Of a stretch of DNA of 7,220 nucleotides, positions 5,757 through 7,220 are shown piece by piece. A program made the position numbers and the translations under genes. This stretch comes from Rhodospirillaceae bacterium (GTDB taxonomy: Bacteria > Pseudomonadota > Alphaproteobacteria > UBA11136): assembly GCA_018663165.1 (NCBI GenBank), contig JABJES010000132.1:1-7220 (forward strand). The letters run 5' to 3'. A model generated the notes under the pieces. The model made no database searches and had not been told where the DNA came from. It worked only from the letters and a program-made list of their open reading frames with translations. Within the stretch, counting starts at the first letter, position 1, and every line of letters starts with the position of its first letter.

Positions 5757-6355
5757 TTTATCCTCTTGGCTTTTCTTGATGACCGGATCGCCGTCGCCGA
5801 AGCGGGATGTGGGCGAACCGGAAAGAATATCCATGCCGGCGATGGCGTCCCGACAAGCCGTCTGGCCTGACGTGGCGAAAGGCGGTTTTTTCGATAGCGC
5901 TTTGCTGCAAGGCCGGACAGGCTCCTTAAAGAATAGGAAGGACGATCGAAAATCGCAATGGGCACGGTGGTGAATATTTCAGTCCAGCGATGCCAGTGAG
6001 AGACCTGGGCGAGATTGTCGGCACCCATGATCCAGACAAAATCGACCCCTGGAAATCGCCGTTTCAACTCTTTCAGGGTATCGGCCGTATAACAGGTGCC
6101 AAATTCCGCCTCAATGGCGCTGACCCTTAACCGAGGATGGGCCGCCATCTTCCGCGCCTTAGACAATCGCGCATCGAAAGGCGCCATATCATCAGCCTGC
6201 TTCATTGGATTACGCGGCGAAACCACCCACCAAACCTCATGCAGGGCCAATTGCTTGAGAGCAAGAAGGCTAATGTAGCGATGGCCTTCATGGGCCGGGT
6301 TAAACGAGCCGCCGAGCAAGCCGATCCGCCGCCGGGAGACGCGCCCCCCACCCAT
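5753..6355 (-). CDS. nadD: Nicotinate-nucleotide adenylyltransferase
   Basis: 200 aa from the ATG at 6355. It joins nicotinate mononucleotide and ATP to form deamido-NAD and pyrophosphate in the cytoplasm, the step before NAD synthetase. The Rossmann-fold nucleotidyltransferase motif GGSFNPAHEGH is at 15-25 (His-22 and His-25 of the HxGH site). VVSPRNPMK (44-52), TADTL (90-94) and GADNLAQVSHWHRW (111-124) are typical of NadD. The C-terminal motif, usually [I/L]SSTxIR, reads SATAIRS (186-192), a mild departure that keeps Thr, Ile and Arg. After it comes a short basic tail (SRKAKRIK) where many NadD proteins continue for another 10-20 residues. The gene starts 23 bases after the proA stop with a weak AGG site, and its TGA overlaps the rsfS GTG. 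Confidence 0.96.
   Translation of the reverse strand: MGGGRVSRRRIGLLGGSFNPAHEGHRYISLLALKQLALHEVWWVVSPRNPMKQADDMAPFDARLSKARKMAAHPRLRVSAIEAEFGTCYTADTLKELKRRFPGVDFVWIMGADNLAQVSHWHRWTEIFTTVPIAIFDRPSYSLRSLSGLAAKRYRKNRLSPRQARRLVGTPSPAWIFFPVRPHPASATAIRSSRKAKRIK
5761..5765 (-). promoter_or_regulatory. Ribosome binding site inside the end of nadD, deciding the rsfS start
   Basis: GAGGA on the minus strand. The GAGG core is 5 bases before the GTG at 5756. It lies in the last nadD codons, as expected for a 4-base-overlap gene pair. Confidence 0.6.
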
Positions 6356-6378
6356 CAGTCCAGCCTGTCGGTATCCGT

Positions 6379-7220
6379 TCAGGGCCGCACCTGGCCTGTC
6401 CCCTGGACGACATATTTATAACTGGTCAGTTGTTCCGCTCCCACCGGTCCACGGGCATGCAATTTACCGGTCGAGATGCCAATCTCCGCCCCCATGCCGA
6501 ATTCCCCGCCATCGGCGAACTGGGTAGAGGTGTTATGCATGACAATCCCACTGTCCACCTCAAGCAGAAAGCGTTCTGCCGCCGCTGTGTCCTCGGTGAG
6601 GATCGAATCCGTATGATGAGAGCCATGCCCGTTGATATGAGCAATGGCCTCGCCAATATCGGCAACCGCCTTCACCGAGATAATGGCATCCAGATATTCG
6701 GTATCCCAATCAATGTCAGAGGCGGGATGAACACGGGAATCAACAGCCCTAATCTCAGCCTCTCCACGCACTTCGCAGCCTGCGGCAATAAGGTCATCAA
6801 GAATACCCGGCAGGTGCGAGGCGACAATTGCCCGGTCGATCAGCAGAGTTTCCACCGCACCGCAAATTCCAGGCCGCCGCATCTTGGCGTTCAGAGTAAC
6901 CTCACGAGCCAGGGTCGCGTCAGCCCCCCCATGCACATAGATATGGCAAATACCGTCCAGGTGCTTGATCACCGGGATCCGGCTTTCCCTGGACACCCGC
7001 TCAATCAGGGAACGGCCGCCACGAGGGATGATGACATCAATATCCTCAACCATGGTCAGCATCACCCCAACTGCGGCGCGGTCGCGGGTCGGCACAAGCT
7101 GGATGCACCCCTCGGACAGGCCCGCTTTGGCTAGCCCCGCTTGCAAACATTCGGCAATCACCCGGGAAGAATGGAAGCTTTCCGATCCACCACGTAAAAT
7201 CACCGCATTGCCGGATTTCA
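6379..7220 (-). CDS. proA: Gamma-glutamyl phosphate reductase, C-terminal two thirds
   Basis: 279 residues visible; the frame stays open through the right edge (K-S-G-N-A-V-I-L-R-G-G), so the N-terminal 140 or so residues of a roughly 420-aa protein lie outside. The enzyme reduces gamma-glutamyl phosphate to glutamate-5-semialdehyde with NADPH, the second step of proline synthesis. It belongs to the aldehyde dehydrogenase superfamily. Catalytic Cys is in MRRPGICGAVETLL, encoded at 6862-6864. The ProA signature is matched at every position around AHINGHGSHHTDSI, and the end region HARGPVGAEQLTSYKY is typical. The apparent Met at 7203 is an internal GTG valine codon and not a start. The partner proB is often just upstream, so it may lie past the edge. 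nadD follows after 23 bases. Confidence 0.96.
   Translation of the reverse strand, partial: KSGNAVILRGGSESFHSSRVIAECLQAGLAKAGLSEGCIQLVPTRDRAAVGVMLTMVEDIDVIIPRGGRSLIERVSRESRIPVIKHLDGICHIYVHGGADATLAREVTLNAKMRRPGICGAVETLLIDRAIVASHLPGILDDLIAAGCEVRGEAEIRAVDSRVHPASDIDWDTEYLDAIISVKAVADIGEAIAHINGHGSHHTDSILTEDTAAAERFLLEVDSGIVMHNTSTQFADGGEFGMGAEIGISTGKLHARGPVGAEQLTSYKYVVQGTGQVRP

Noticed and set aside
6430..7134. Plus-strand ORF of 234 codons antisense to proA
   Set aside because: Shadow of the proA frame; no recognisable motif, and proA matches its family signature exactly.

Overview
This is an ordinary chromosomal housekeeping window from an alphaproteobacterium-like Gram-negative organism. The likely group is near Rhodospirillales; this is an inference from gene order and protein style, not a database result. 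All seven complete or near-complete genes, plus one gene fragment, lie on the minus strand, so transcription runs from the right edge to the left. I see no mobile element, CRISPR array, tRNA, rRNA or defence-type cassette, and nothing I would call a new biological system.

Right block (7220 down to 4851): the C-terminal two thirds of proA (proline synthesis), then nadD (NAD synthesis), rsfS (ribosome silencing) and rlmH (23S rRNA pseudouridine methylation). They are tightly packed: proA and nadD are 23 bases apart, nadD and rsfS overlap by 4 bases (GTGA), and rsfS and rlmH are 27 bases apart. This is a familiar order in Alphaproteobacteria, where obgE and proB often lie upstream of proA, so proB may lie just beyond the right edge. 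After rlmH comes a 183-base spacer with two hairpins, a candidate promoter and a possible leader ORF.

Middle: gpmI, the cofactor-independent phosphoglycerate mutase of glycolysis and gluconeogenesis, with its catalytic residues intact. It is followed by a compact terminator-like hairpin.

Left block (3004 down to 1): an envelope group. It holds an EnvC-like amidase activator with a catalytically dead LytM domain, a CtpA-type S41 carboxy-terminal protease coupled to envC by a TAATG stop/start overlap, and the N-terminus of a membrane protein with a very acidic cytoplasmic tail. In E. coli the order gpmM-envC-yibQ is known, and YibQ is a divergent polysaccharide deacetylase. By position, the fragment at the left edge is probably the alphaproteobacterial counterpart with ctpA inserted between. 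Together these genes would act in peptidoglycan remodelling and periplasmic protein processing.

Four of the seven starts I can see are non-ATG (GTG for the left-edge gene, rsfS and rlmH; TTG for envC), so starts were chosen by ribosome binding site, overlap and protein N-terminus. The points most worth a second look are the acidic tail, the gpmI leader with its hairpin and small ORFs, and the mutually exclusive hairpins before envC.
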